Source of the DNA: Sipunculus nudus
Taxonomy: Eukaryota > Annelida > Sipuncula > Golfingiida > Sipunculidae
Length of the DNA stretch: 64,000 bases
Direction: 5' to 3'
NCBI GenBank assembly: GCA_026874595.1
Contig: CM049309.1
Location: 242,501 to 306,500, forward strand
Shown one piece after another: positions 12,001 through 26,399 of the stretch (positions are counted from its first letter, which is position 1; each line of letters begins with the position of its first letter). The notes under the pieces were generated by a model, which was not told the origin of the DNA, searched no databases, and saw nothing but the letters and a program-made list of their open reading frames with translations. Made by a program: the position numbers and the translations under genes.

Positions 12001-15000
12001 TCCAGGTCACAGGAAGTCAGCTATGCCAGGGTTCCTGATTTGTTTCAGTCACTGGGGGAGATCCCCTGCTGTGACAGGTGTACAATTGTTCTCATATCAC
12101 ACCCCCTCCCCCCCACCCCCCATGAATATATAAATATACATTTGTATGCATGATGTGGTGTTACATGACAAGATTGAGATTTATGATGATGCAATTCAGA
12201 ATTATGAATCAACGTTTATATTCAGAAATATATGTTATATTGGAAATGTATACAAATTAAACTTAAAATAAAAAAATGAGGATCTAATACAAACATGTGT
12301 TCATTATTTTCGAGCCTCAGCAGAATTGGAGATCAGGCTTTGTTTGCCCTGAATGTTTATGCAAAAGTGTTGTTAATCCCATCTCTTCCCCCCCCCCCCC
12401 CCCCGGCTGTCATTGATCCTTAGCACCTCACCGTCACCTGTGCACTGGGACATTAGTTAATATTGCAAATGTGTACAATTTTTTCAATTTGAAAGATAAT
12501 TGGATAAGAAAAAATTAAGATCTAATATTGAAACATATTCTTGCCCCAGGAGAATGGAACATAAAGTGATCAGCTCTTGTCTGTCCATCATCTCTCAATT
12601 ATCATTAAATATATATACTAATTATGAAATTTTTCCTTAAAGCACTGTTGAAATAACTTTCATATGCTGTATGTGTATGGATTTAAGCCATTAAAGTCTG
12701 AAATTTGAAAGCAACTTATGTATTCAGATGTGTAATATTGCAGATGAAAAACTTTAAAATATTAAAATATATTATCAGCTTTGTTTGTCTAACAGTCTGT
12801 CTGTCCTTTTTTAAATATTATGTAATTGTGAATGGACTATTTAATCCTGTAAGTATTGTTGAATTAAGTGGAAATCCTATATGTATATACACTATGTTAA
12901 TACAGAGATGTTGTAACTCCCATCATTCCAGCCCTCCCCCCCCCCCCCCCCCCCAACCACCACCACCAGGTTCTTGCATCTGGGGACTGGAGACATCAGT
13001 TATATTTCAACTGTATACATTTTATAAAATAAAAATACATATATTTAATAATATATATTATGTAAAATAGATCCAATTGAGCAAATGTGTAAACTACTGA
13101 ACTGTCAACAAACTATCAAAAAGCCAGCCAATGATCATGGTAATAATATACATCTTATGTTCACAAACTGCTCACATGCTTCAATTTTGACATTAGAGAA
13201 TGCATGGTTTGGTCACAAAATATTATTTGCAACAATTTCTCACTCATCAATACAAACCAATCATGTCAACCAGCCATGGCATATATTACCTTTTCATCTT
13301 AGACTTGATCTCCATTATTATTTTAGATTTTTACCTTCAAGGCCAACTTCAGCTGAGCACAGTGACCCATATTTATAGCACCATGTCTTGAATGTTTACA
13401 TCAAGTCATTGGTTAACAGTGTTCCAGGCTGTTACATAACACCTTCACTCCTTGCCTACTGCTTCTGTGAGTGTCTGGGTCAGGCTGGGTCAGGCAGTAA
13501 TTACCAGAGAGCCTTTCTCCTCTCTCTTTCCCTTTCTCTCTTTCTAGCTCTCTTTCTCTCTCTCTCTTTCTCTCTCTCTCACCCCTATGCCTCCCTTCCT
13601 CCCTCCACCCCATTATGTTGACAGGTACTATAAACCTAATTTATTAGATATATATGTTGATGCAATTAAGAAATGTGAATCAACTGAAATATTCACATAT
13701 ATATGTTATACTCTAAATGTATAGTTACATTTTCAAACCTGGAAAAAAATGATGTTATAAAAAAGGGAATTTATGTAAAAATTGTTCATAATTTCCTGGC
13801 TCAGAAGAATGGGAATTAAAATTATTTGCTTTGTTTCTCTAGCTTTCTTGCCCGTTTTAAATATTTAATAATTATGAATAAACTTTTTTTCCTGTAAGCT
13901 CTGATTAATTAAATTTCATATCCTGTACGTATATGCAAGGGTATTGTAACTCCCACCATCCCCTTCCCCCACCCCACTAAGTCCTTGCTCCTTCGCACTG
14001 TCAACAATAGTGCTATTGCTATAGCATAAAATTTAATAATTTGAAGAAAATATATACAGAGAGACAGAGGCGTTGTAACTCCCATCGTAACCCCCCCCCC
14101 CCCCCTCCATCAAGTCCTTCCGCCTGTGGAGTGGGGATTTTATAGCAACTGTATACATATCATAAAATAGAAAAAAGTTTAATTAAAGTTTAAATTAAAA
14201 AAATTGGATCTCATTAGACAAATGTGTAAAATGTTGAACTGTCAACAGCCTGTCAAAAAGGTATCCAATGAAAGCGCAAGGTCAGATCTTAAAATATTAT
14301 TTGCAACAACTTCTTTAATCATATCAACCAACAATAGCCTAGATTACCTCTTTCTCTCAGACTTTATCTACATTTCATAATATTTTAGATTTTAACCTTC
14401 CAGGTGTTTAAGTACTGTTGAATGCTCCCTCCCTCTCTCTCTATCTCCTTTTCTCTCTACATCCAACCCTCCTTGCTGCCCACACTGTTTCCTTCTCCGA
14501 ACCCCATCCCAATGTCAGCCTCAGTAAACGAGAACAAGTTGAATCAGATATATTCATATTTTTATATATTGTATAACTGTTTGTTGCCTATGTACGTGCC
14601 AGAAATTATGTCAATATTGTATAATATGTAGATGTGGTGGGCATCAATATAATGTACCTTGTCAAGACCTAAGAGATATCATGTCATACAGTCACAATTC
14701 ATAAATCCACTCTTCAGCATAGTTAATAATAACATTATATATGTCAAATTGAAATCTTGCGGACTTCTATACACTATAGATCCTTCAACAAATAGCCTTA
14801 TCATCATTCTACCACTGCTTAGTGTACTGTCATTGCATTCATATTTGCTCAAATATATTGCTATTTTCAACAGCTCCCAAATAAATAAAAAATAAACCAC
14901 TATATTTACTCCATATTAATCCATCAGTCAGGTAATTTCATACATGATTTACTCGCATATTACATTATATTCCTTTATAATAGCCTAATAGGTCCATGAT

Positions 15001-18000
15001 ATTCATAAGGTTTGTCGACTAAATATAGTATCACAATGGTGATACATTTATAGTTCAATCATGATCAGCTGAGCGTCGTGACCCATAGGTCCCTTGTTTT
15101 TTCACAGTGCCTGCAGATATTGGCCTGATTTTTGGTGTGTGGGCAGATATAGACCAGTTACAGATTGATTTCGAGTTTCGTCCAGGTTGACCTACTTTTG
15201 ACCCTTTTACGGCTCCTGAACATAGAAAATTTCATGAAAAATATGAAATTTCATGACAAATACACAAGTACGGATTTTTTTCGCAATGCCTGCAGATATC
15301 TATTGGCCTGATTTTTGGTTTGTGGGCAGATATTGACCAGTTACAGATCGAGTTCGTGTTTCGTCCCGGTTTACCTACTTTTAACTGTTTTACGGCTCCT
15401 GAACATAGAAAATTTCATGTAAAATATAAATTTTCATGAAAAATACACTTGTACAGACTTTTCTTCGCAATACCTGCAGATATTGGCCTGATTTTTGGTG
15501 TGTGGGCAGATAATGACCAGTTACAGATCGAGTTCACGTTTTGTCCCAGTTGACCTACTTTTGGCCTTTGACGGTGCTCTAACATGGAAAATTTCATAAA
15601 AAAGTGCACATGTATGGACTTTTTTTCACAGTGCCTGCAGATACGGGCCTGATTTTTGGTGTGTAGGCAGATAATGACCAGTTACAGATCGAGTTCTTGT
15701 TTTGTCCCAGTTTACCTACTTTTGACCATTTGACTGCTCCTGAACATAGAAAGTTTCATGAAAAATAGAAATTTTCATAACAAATGCATATGTACTGACT
15801 TTTTTTCCCCATTGCCTGCAGATACAACCCTGATTTTTTATGTGTGGGCAGATAATGACAGTTACAGATTGAGTTTGCTTTTCGTCCCGGTTGACCTACT
15901 TTTGATTGTTTGATTGTCATGAAAGACAGAAATTTTTATGGTAAATGCACATGTATGGACTTTTTTTCACAATGCCTGCATATACTGCATGATTTTTTGT
16001 GTGTTGCTTCATAATGACCAGTTACAGTTGAGTTTGCATTTTGCCCTTCTTGACCTACTTTTGACCATACGACACCTCCTGAACTTAAAAAATGTTTCAA
16101 AATTTTACAAATGTTTCTAATTTGCCCCAGGCGGGGCATTTGTGTCGTTCCGACACATCTAGTGTTGAATCTAGTTTTGCAGTGCTTACACAAGACACAA
16201 GTAAATTACTACAAGCACTTACAGATTGTGTACTTGTGCCGACATCTGGATCCAGGGCCTGCTCTGCCTCAACATTTTCTCAATCATTCCTTACCCATGA
16301 CCCAATCTTTCAAAATTATATATTGAAAATAATTTAAGCTTATGCATATATTAACAACAGACACAATTCGGAACCAGAGTCCCTCATGGTATGTTTACTG
16401 ACCGCTTTGTAAATAGCTCATACATCTATCACAGAGGCAATATCCGTACTTTTCTTAGCAGAAATTACCTAGAGTTCATTAATATGTATGCAGAGTAAGT
16501 AAAAAATAAATTCTACAAAATAGGTAGGTGAGTAGCTGGCTTGACACTTTTGTTTACGCTTCACTTTCAAGATGGCAGCATGGTGAGGGTTTGCAGTCTC
16601 TTGTCATATGTATTCTGTAAATCAAATCAATTATTTATTAATAACTTCAGCTGGAAAATGGAGTGGAAGTGTTGGACAGGGCCTGCTGCATTCAATGCTG
16701 TACACCCTTCTGCTGCGAGATGAGCTGCGACCAGCACTTGAACTGACAGAGTTCTTGATAAGACATCCCAGTGCCAGAGAGGCACTAACCTTGTCTCAGC
16801 AACCAGTTGATGTCCGACAGACCATGCTGATGTTGTTACAGGATCAGATGGTGGGCTTAAAGTGCTAGATATTGAAATATATCAGTAATTACTTTAGAAT
16901 TGGAAAATCTTATTATTGACTGGAGGAAGTTATCAGAACAAAAGATAAATGCTGGATGGTTGTAATGTGTAAACTTATCGTTTAAATTTTAATGATTATA
17001 TTGCATGAAGAATAATTGCAGGGCTTCGCCTTAAGGTCCATATTATGAAAGAAAATGAAATAAGAATTGAAATAAGAAGTTGACTTAATCACTGAGTGTC
17101 AGTTCATTAGCTTTGATTGATATATCAATCTTTTGATTATTTCTGACAGCCCTTATCAAAATAGATAAAACCATGGTATGCTTAATACTTCTGAAGCATT
17201 CTTTACTGTTTGATTTTTACATGAATGTATGATTGTGTCATATCATTGTCTGAGAGCTTATATCACCATTCCGTGTATGCTTACATGCACATATTTTATG
17301 GGGATATTTTTTTATGCAGGTGGATCTTCAGACTGATCAGCCCCCTGTGTTGTGTATCAAGAACAAAGCAGTGAGGGTATTGGTACAGAGCATGGCCCGC
17401 ATCATGGCCGCTTACTTCACAAACCTACCGATGTATGTCTTCCCACCTCATGCTCCAAAACGCGTGTTGCCATTACACACCCAAACACAGCAAGGTCAGT
17501 TATTTTTATACAGAAATTAGGTAAAAAGTAAACCTTGATTTTTGGTGAATAATTCATTTTTTGTTGAACTGAACCTTTCCTAACAAATCTGCTATTTATT
17601 CAGATCATAGTCTGAGAGCTTATATGATCCATTCTGTGTATGTCAGTGATTGCTCTCATGCTTACCCTGGTTACAATTGGTTTTGGAGTGTTTGCCCTCT
17701 GTCTGTTTGTCTGTCTGCCACTCGGTCTCTCCATCCGTCAGGTTTTTGTTTCCGTGCGATAACTTTCCTAAATATTATCCAGTTTCATTAAAATTTAGGC
17801 ACTGATTGCTCTCATGTTAACCTTGGATGGAATTGGTTTTGGTGTGTCTGTCTGATAAGATTTTAATACAATAGGATCTTTCATTGTTCATATGATGAAT
17901 CAGTACTTATAGTGTCACTTATCACTAGCAGGTGTCACTAGCGGGGGACAAATTCTTTAAATTTGCTTGTTATAACTTGAAATGCAATTTAACTTTGTTG

Positions 18001-21000
18001 TTTATGAAGTAAAATATTTGAAAATGCCCTACATTTAAAAATGTTTCAGAAATTGCTTCACTCAAAAACTGGTGCGCCTTTCGGGCTATCTCAGTGGTAT
18101 GACCCAGCAATGGGGAAAATTACACTCCCATGGCCCACAGGTGCAGTAGTCAGCGGGCCTGGTAAACACCAGGATATAAAATGAGAGGAAGCGGGTGATG
18201 CTGCCCTGCCGTGTAGTCAAAAACCACAATGAAATTCTGTAGATGTACATATACTTAGTAAAGCTAGCATTAAAAAATTGAGGCAGTTACCTCCAACAAA
18301 ATATTTCTTAAAAAGTGGAGTTTATCAGGATATAGCATCTGTTCCCAAATTCTTAGGGATAGAATCTAAATATTACTTGTTTCATATTAATAATAAGGAT
18401 TAGATTTATTGATAAATTATTAATTAGGATTATTAAGACCAATTAATCATTGTTTGATTTGATTTTTTACAACAAATTAAATGGAAAAAGAAAGCCAAAA
18501 TCAGATAATTCATACAGAGAAGATCATCAAATGGATCCATTAAAGTTTTGTTGTATTTGTTATTTTATTTTAGGATACAGTAAACTAAATATCTTCATAT
18601 ATACAGTTTAATCATTTTGTGAACCTGTGAGCTTATGCAATGGTGTGGCGTCGTCCTCATCTGTACATTAACCCATACTATCTCAAAAATGGCAGGAACT
18701 AGCATCCCCAAATTTTATGCCAAAATCTGTCACTTATCAGATGTTGTTGGATTGAGATTTTTGTGGCACAATCTGCATTTAATTACATCTTTCAGGGAAA
18801 AAAAACTAAAAAAAACCCAGGAATTTGAACAAAGTCATTTGGCCAAGTAAGCATACTGACATAATAATATCAGTAACGACAGGAGCTAGCCTCACAAAGT
18901 TTTGTGGAAATGTTGGTTACATGACTCATATTTGAAATTGCAGTTTTTGTGGTGCCACCTACATCAACCTGTTTTTAGCTCAGCTGACTATAAGTCATCT
19001 GAGCTATGTCGTGGTCCATTGTCTGTCGTCCGTCCATCCGTCTGTCCAGCAATCTGTCTGGATGTCCGTCCGTAAGACTGGCACGTTTCGACACCATTGG
19101 ACCTGCGAATCTAAAATTCGGCATACAGTTAGATGTCCCCAAAATCTCCTACCATGCTGAAAATTGGGTCATTAGGACTTCATTCCTTCGAGATATTAAG
19201 GAAAAACCTCCGTTTTCCATAAAAAAAGCCATTATTACACTTCAAGGCTGCCTAATATCAAAACCACTAATCTGTTTTTGATCATATCTAGTATTCACAT
19301 TCTTTCATACATTTTCTATGAACATATAAAAAATTAGGTCAGTATTGGGTATTATTTTGAAGTTATGGGCCAAAATATAATGCAATTTTTAAAAGATCAG
19401 GAAATATATTTACTCACCTAACATGAGAATTGCTGAACCTAGAGACTTTTATCAGGAATATAACTTTATTTAATCAAGATTCAATTGTTTACCTAAAATT
19501 AGATCAGAATTTTGCAAATTTTTCAAGTTATTAGCATAAATAAAAAAATCAATCCCTTAAATTTTGATGTTTTTCCCTGTAAGCACTGTTGATTTAATTT
19601 TCACAGCATATAAACATAAGGATTTAATCTTTAAAATCTGAAATTTGAAAGAAATTGATTGGAAAGAATAGCTTTTATTCACGTTTTCATACACCATGTC
19701 AAGTGTTGTTTACATCTAGCCCACCTAGAAGTACAGCCTTCACTTGCATTATGTAACCCACCCCAGGCAGCTTGCCTTGGCTCAGCTTGGCCACTACCAG
19801 CAGGCTTCCCCTCTGCCCTGCACTCCATCCCCCCCCCCCCGATGGTGCATAAACTAGATGAATGTTATTATTTTCTGTATTTGATTCATTCATATTCTAG
19901 GCTATGCTACATTTTAGATTTTGTATTGTACCACCAGGGTTACAATGATTAAAGTGTACATTTAATTGTGTCCACAAAGTGGTGTATTGCTATGAAAGTG
20001 TGGATGTTCATGAGATAAGTAATTCCTTACTTCAGAGGAGTAAAAACTTCACCAGGTGTGAAATTGACTATTAATTCCAGTAATAAATTAAAACTGGGAT
20101 AGTAATTAGCACAATGATATTGTTTGTCCCTCATTTAACCAACAGTGTGTATACTTTATTTGAAAAGATGTTTTATTTTATCAAATTTACTGAATCTTTT
20201 ATTTTATTTTGGTGAATAAATTAAGCATGTACTGAAAACTCTAATGTGCAAAACTTTATAATAGTGATTCAAGGAATATTCTTGTATATGCCATATTGTG
20301 GCATTATTATCTTTTAAATTCAGTTTAAAAATTTATGATTTAAAAATAATAAAATATATGTGTATGCATAATATGACCCAATATGAGCTACATAACTTAT
20401 AGTTTCAGTTTTTTTACTCTGTATATATAATGATTGCAACTTTTGCAACAATTCTAATATTTTAACTTATATTTTCAGTTTTTTATTAAAAATTTATAAA
20501 ACCTGTAAATAAAAAAAATGATTCAGATAAAAACTTCTTAATGGAAAAAGTGGATATGCTAAAAAAATAGGCTTATATATAAACTTAAATGCATTATTCC
20601 CTTGAAAGTGAAATAAAGGTATTAGTCTATTCTGTCCACTTGCCTGTCCATCTGTAAATTTTCATATGCATCACAGTATCTCAAAACTTTTACTGTTTTT
20701 CTTCATGACAATCTTGTCAGAGTATTAGTTTGCTATCATATATTTAGAACTTTACTATAACCAAGTAGGAGGGCCCCTTTCCTCTTAGCTTTCATATTCT
20801 TATATAAATGAAAAACATTATAATAGAATATTTCTACATCCATCTTTGTGCTGCTCTCACTTTTCCCTTCTCTGAACCCCATCCCAAAGTCAGCCTCAGT
20901 AAGGAAGAACAAGATGAATCAGATATATTCATACTTTAACATTTTGTATAACTATTCGTCCATAGGTACCTATGAACATGCCAGAAATTATGTCAATATT

Positions 21001-24000
21001 GTGTTATATGTAGACATAGTGGGCATCACAATAATGTACCTTGTCAAGACTAAAGAGATATTGTGTCATACAGTCACAAATTTATAAATCACTTCATCAG
21101 CATAGTTAATCATAACATCATATCTGTCAATTTGAAAGCTTGCAGACTACCATATACTTTAGATCCTTCAACAAATAGCCTTATCATCATTCTACTACTG
21201 CTTATTACTGCTGTCATTGCATTCATATTTGCTCAAATATATCACAATTTTCAACCCCTCCTAAATAAATAAAAAATAAACCACTATATTTGACTCTATT
21301 AATCCATCAGTCAGGTAATTTCATTTATCATTTACTCACATATTACATTACATTTCTTTATAATAGCCCAACGTGTCCATGATATTCATTAGCTTTATCG
21401 ACTCGATATAGTATCACAGTGAAGAAACATTCATAGTCCAATCACGATCAGCTGAGCGCCGTGACCCATGGGTCCCTTGTTTATTGACAAAAACCTCATT
21501 ATATTTGCCTTTTTCAGCTTAAAAATGTTTTATGATAAACTGTCTAGCTGAATCATTAAATTTTTCACAAGAATTATTCTAGGGTAGGGACCTTTCAATT
21601 GTATAAGAATTGATTGGATTTGTTGATTTTTGGTTGAGTCATAGAAAGCTGAAGTTGGTATTGTGGCCATTAGTAAGCCTATTTCAAACTACACAAAAAT
21701 GATTCTTAGGAGGCCTTTGTCCAAGTTTATTTAAATGATTGTTGGCAGAATTATTGGACCTTTAACAATGAAATGACTACATAATTTATTATTCTAAACA
21801 TTTTGATAAAAAATCTTATAAATATGTCAGCTTGAAAAAAGCACTGTAGCCAAAGTCTTTCAGCATGTGTAAACAGATTAACCAACAGACCAAGATTGTG
21901 TCTGTATCTATAAGTAGCTTGGCAGACTGCAAACTATTTCAGATTTGGCAACAGGCAAAAGGTCAGTCTGGTTCTATTTATAGCTTTTGCAGACTGCCAA
22001 CTGTATAAGATTATGCAACAGGTCAAGAGTTCACTTGGTGCAGCCAAGTACAGGTCAAGAGTACACTTAGTGTAGTAGCCTGGTGCAGGTAAAGAGTTCA
22101 CTCAGTGCAGCAGCTGCAACTAGCTATTTGTTCTGGTTCAGTCAGGGCAACTGCCTTTCTCACCTAAGCCTGGTCAGCCCAGTGAACCTGACTCAAGAGA
22201 AGTTTGATGTATTGACCTGATATTTTGACCTGTCCATGCATCTTTGATGTTTTTTTATGCCCCCGCCACAAAGTGGCCGGGGCATATAGTTTACCCATGT
22301 CCGTCATTCCGTCATTCTGAAATCAAACAGTTGTACGGACTTTTTTTGCCTGCATATATTGGCCTGATTTTAGGTGTGTGGGCAGAAAATGACCAGTTAC
22401 AGATAGAGTTTGCCTTTCGTCCCGGTTGACCTATTTTTGACCTTTTATGGCTCCTAAACATAGAAAATTTCATGAAAAATAGAAATTTTCGTGACAAATA
22501 CACCTGTACTGATTTTTTTTTGCAATCCCTGGAGATATTGGCCAGATTTTTGGTGTGTTGTCAGATAATGACCAGTTACAGATCGAGTTTGCCTTTTGTC
22601 CTGGTTGACCTACTTTTGACTGTTTGACGGTTACTTAACATAGAAAATTTCATGAAAAATAGAAATTTTCATGAAAAATGCACATGTACAGACTTATTTT
22701 TGCAGTGCCTGCAGATACTGGCCTGATTTTTGGTGTGTGGGCAGATAATGACCAGTTACAGATCGAGTTTGTGTTATGTCCCAGGTGACCTACTTTTGAC
22801 TGTTTGACTGCTCCTGAACATAGAAAATTTCATGAAAATAGAAATTTTCATAACAAATGCATATGTACGGATTTTTTTTTCCGCAATGGCTGCAGATACT
22901 GCCCTGAATTTTTTTATGTGTTGGCAGATAATGACAATTCTAAGATTGAGTTCGCGTTTTGTCCCTGCTGACCTACTTTTGACCATTTTACGTCTCCTAA
23001 ACATAGAAAATTTCATGAAAAATAGAAATTTTCATGGGAAATGTACATGTACAGCCTTTTTTAGCCCTCAGCTCATAGGCTGATGGGCTATTGTCGTCAC
23101 CAAAGCTGTCCATCTGTCTGTCTGTCTGTCTGTCCGTCTGTCTGTCTGTTCGTCAGGTGTCCGTTAACTTTCAACTTGTGAGTGGGATATCTCTAAAAGG
23201 ATACACTGTTGGAATTTTATTTCATCAGTGAAGATGTATATCAATAAAATCTCAGTCAAGTTTGAAGATGGGTGACCTTGACCCATTTTTAGCTCAGCTG
23301 ACTATAAGTCATCTGAGCTATAGTCGTGGTCCATTGTCCGTCGTCCGTCCGTCTGTCTGTCTGTCCGTCTGTCCGTCTGGATGTCCGTCCGTAAGACTGG
23401 CACGTTTCGACACCGTTGGACCTACGAATCTGAAATTCGGCATACAGTTAGATGTCCCCAAAATCTCCTACCATTCCAAAAATTGGGTCAATATTTTTTA
23501 CCATAAATATTCCTCTATATGGTTCCTATGTACATGCCAGAAATTAAGTCAGTATTATTTAATTTAAAAAAGTTATGGGCCCAAACATAATGGACTTTGT
23601 AAAAAAAATGAGGAAAGATATTTTGTCACTTAATACCAAAAGTGTTAAAGGTAGGAATTTTTTTTTCAGTAATACTACTTTAAATAATCAAAATTGAATT
23701 GTATACCAAAAATTAGATCAAAATCTGTTAAATTTTTAGCTCAGCTGACTATAAGTCATCTGAGCTATAGTCATGGTCCATTGTTCGTCGTCCGTCCGTC
23801 TGTCCGTCCGTCCGTCTGTCCGTCCGTCAGTCCGTCTGGATGTCCGTCTGTAAGACTGGCATGTTTCGACACCGTTCGACCTACGAATCTGAAATTCGGC
23901 ATACAGTTAGATGTCCCCAAAATCTCCTACCATGCCAAAAATTGGGTCAATATGACTTCATTCCTTCGAGATATTAAGGAAAAACCTCAATTTTTTATTA

Positions 24001-26368
24001 GAAATCTATTTTCACACTTCAGGACTGCCTAATATCAAAACCACTCATCTGGTTTTCTTCATTTTTACCATAAATATTCCTCTATATGGTTCCTATATAC
24101 ATGCCAGAAATTAAGTCAGTATTATTCAAATTTAAAAAGTTATGGGCCCAAATATAATGGACTTTGTAAAAAAATGAGGAAAGATATTTTGTCACTTAAT
24201 ACCAAAAGTGTTAAAGGTAGGAATTTTTTTTTTCAGTAATACTACTTTAAATAATCAAAATTGAATTGTATACCAAAAATTAGATCAAAATCTGTTAAAT
24301 TTTTTTAAATATTGGCAAAAATATAAAATTGGTACCCTAAATTTTGCCCAAGTTTGACCATGGCACGTTTTATTTCCTGTAACTGCTGTGGATTTAATTT
24401 TCAAAGCATGTTTTTGTTACCATTTCAACTGTTAAAACAAAAAATTTGAAACCAGTTGATCAAAAACTGTAGATTTTATTCAAGTTTTAAAGCACCATGT
24501 CATATATTGTTTACACCAAGCTAGTGTTATGCAGTTTACTAGAGCTCAGCTCCCCAGCTTCAGCTCTAAGTTCCTTAAATTTTGCATACAATTAGATGTC
24601 CCCCAAATCCTCTACCATACTAAAAGTTTGGTCACTAGGACTGCATTCCTTCGAGATATTAAGAAAAAACTTCATTTTTCCATTAAAACCCCATTGTTAC
24701 ACTTTAAGATTGCCTAATATCAAAACCACTGATCTGACTTTGATAATATATAATTTACATATTTTTCTATACATTCGCTATGCATATGCCAGAAATGATG
24801 TCAGTATCGTGTAATTATTTTAAGTTCTAGGCCCAACCATAATGCACTTTGTAAAAAATCAAGAAATATATTTACTCTCTTAACATGAAAATTGCTGAAG
24901 GTAGACATTTTTTGCCAGGGATATAACATTATTAAATCAAGATTCAATTGTATTCCCAAAATTAGTTCTGAATTTTTCAAATTTTATAAGTTATTAGCAT
25001 AAATATAAAATCAGTACCTTAAATTTTGCCCAACTTTGGCCATGGCATGTTTTTTCCCTGTAAGCACTGTTGATTTAATTTTCATATCTTGCACTGGTAA
25101 GGATTTAAGCTTCTAAATTCTGAAGTTATAAAAGGAATTGGTCAAAAACTAGCTTTTATGAAAGTTTTTATGAGACCATATCACACCTTGGCTGTACTGA
25201 AGCCCCTCATTTATGTCCCCACATTGACCTTTCGGGCCAATTATGCATGCTTGAAGCGAGGCACTCTGCAGCCAGCCAGCTCTTGGGTGGCTTCAACTGG
25301 ATCTAACTGTCCAACCCCCTCCACTAGTATTTGTTTAGGCCATAAACATAACAATAAACTTTTTTTTAATATTTGGTTTATGATAAGAACTTAAAAAAGT
25401 AAATGGAAAAGGAATTTATAGTTAATGAGTTACAGGGGATTACCTTGCAATTACTGATCATTTATGGATCTTCCATGGATGGCCAAAATTGTATTTCAAA
25501 TAACACCATGCAGTCACCATTGGGTATTTTTCATTTCAACCATAAAAATGAAAAATAAATAATTAAAATAAATTGTTTTTTACTATTAGGGATTATATGA
25601 AGCAAGATAATGATAGACAAGGATGCAGTTGATTATATTAAATTAATCTAAATTTCCAGGTCTTTTCCAGGTGTTTAACTTGTTGGTTTATATTTATTAC
25701 AAAATTAAAATAATAAATAAATATGTCAAAAATTTAAAATATTACTCAGACAAGTGCTCATTAAAGATTTTAATTTGTTTGACTTATAACTCATGGTTGT
25801 ATCAGTTGTTACATGATACTGGCTAAATAATCAAAATTTATATTGCTGGTCCTTTATTTCAGTTCATAAAATTAAACATTCCCAACTCAGTTTGCTCCTG
25901 GTATGATATATTGGGTGTTTTGATCCTTGGATTAATTTTAACACGTGTATTAGTTTTATAGCTGAGAATACTTTTCTTTTTTTCCTGATACCATTTAAAA
26001 AATATAAATATTCAAATTTTTCCTGTAAGTGCTGTGGATATAATTTTCACAGCATGTACACATTAACATTTCATCTGTTAAAATCTGAAATTTGAAACCA
26101 ATTGATCAAAAACTGTAGATTTTATTCAAGTTTCCAGGTACCATGTCTTCATTGTTTGCATCAGATCAGTATAAATGCAGTGTACTGGGCAGTTACATAA
26201 CACCTTCAGGTCTGACCTACTGCCACTGTGAGTGTCTGGGTCAGGCTGGGTCAGGCAGTAATTACCAGAGAGCCTCTCTTTCTCTCTCTCTCTGGCAGTC
26301 TAGGTCTCTTTCTCTCTCTTTCTCTCCTCTGCTTTTTCTCTTTCTTTCTCCATCTTTCTTTCTCTCTT

Positions 26369-26399
<31 letters not shown>

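Larger units (their letters stand above)
10550..15096 (+). mobile_element. Helitron-like element, family B copy 1
   Basis: Inserted in the T-run of a family A unit. The 5' hairpin has arm TAGCTCAGCTGACT, loop ATA, and a 3' arm pairing at 13 of 14. A GTCCGTCCGTC tract follows at about 10597-10632. The core holds diverged modules of roughly 700 bp, each with a block like CCCTGTAAGCACTGTTGATT, plus poly-C and CT-rich tracts. The 3' end shows TCAGCTGAGC (inverted copy of the 5' end), a GACCCATAGGTC near-palindrome, and CCTTG at 15092-15096 followed by T. Non-coding, about 4.5 kb. Confidence 0.75.
10280..16162 (+). mobile_element. Helitron-like element, family A copy 1, split by family B copy 1
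   Basis: The 5' end has a 31-nt hairpin (5' arm TATGCCCCCGCCAC, loop AAA, 3' arm pairing at 13 of 14) directly after a T-run. A CCGTC-type stretch follows, then tandem units of about 180 bp with the marks GGCCTGATTTTTGGTGTGTG and GAAAATTTCATGAAAAATAG. At 10550 a family B element interrupts the first T-run; units resume at 15097. The 3' end carries GGGGCAT (inverted copy of ATGCCCC) at about 16132, a perfect hairpin (GTGTCG, TTC, CGACAC) and CTAG at 16159-16162 before T. No coding capacity. Confidence 0.78.
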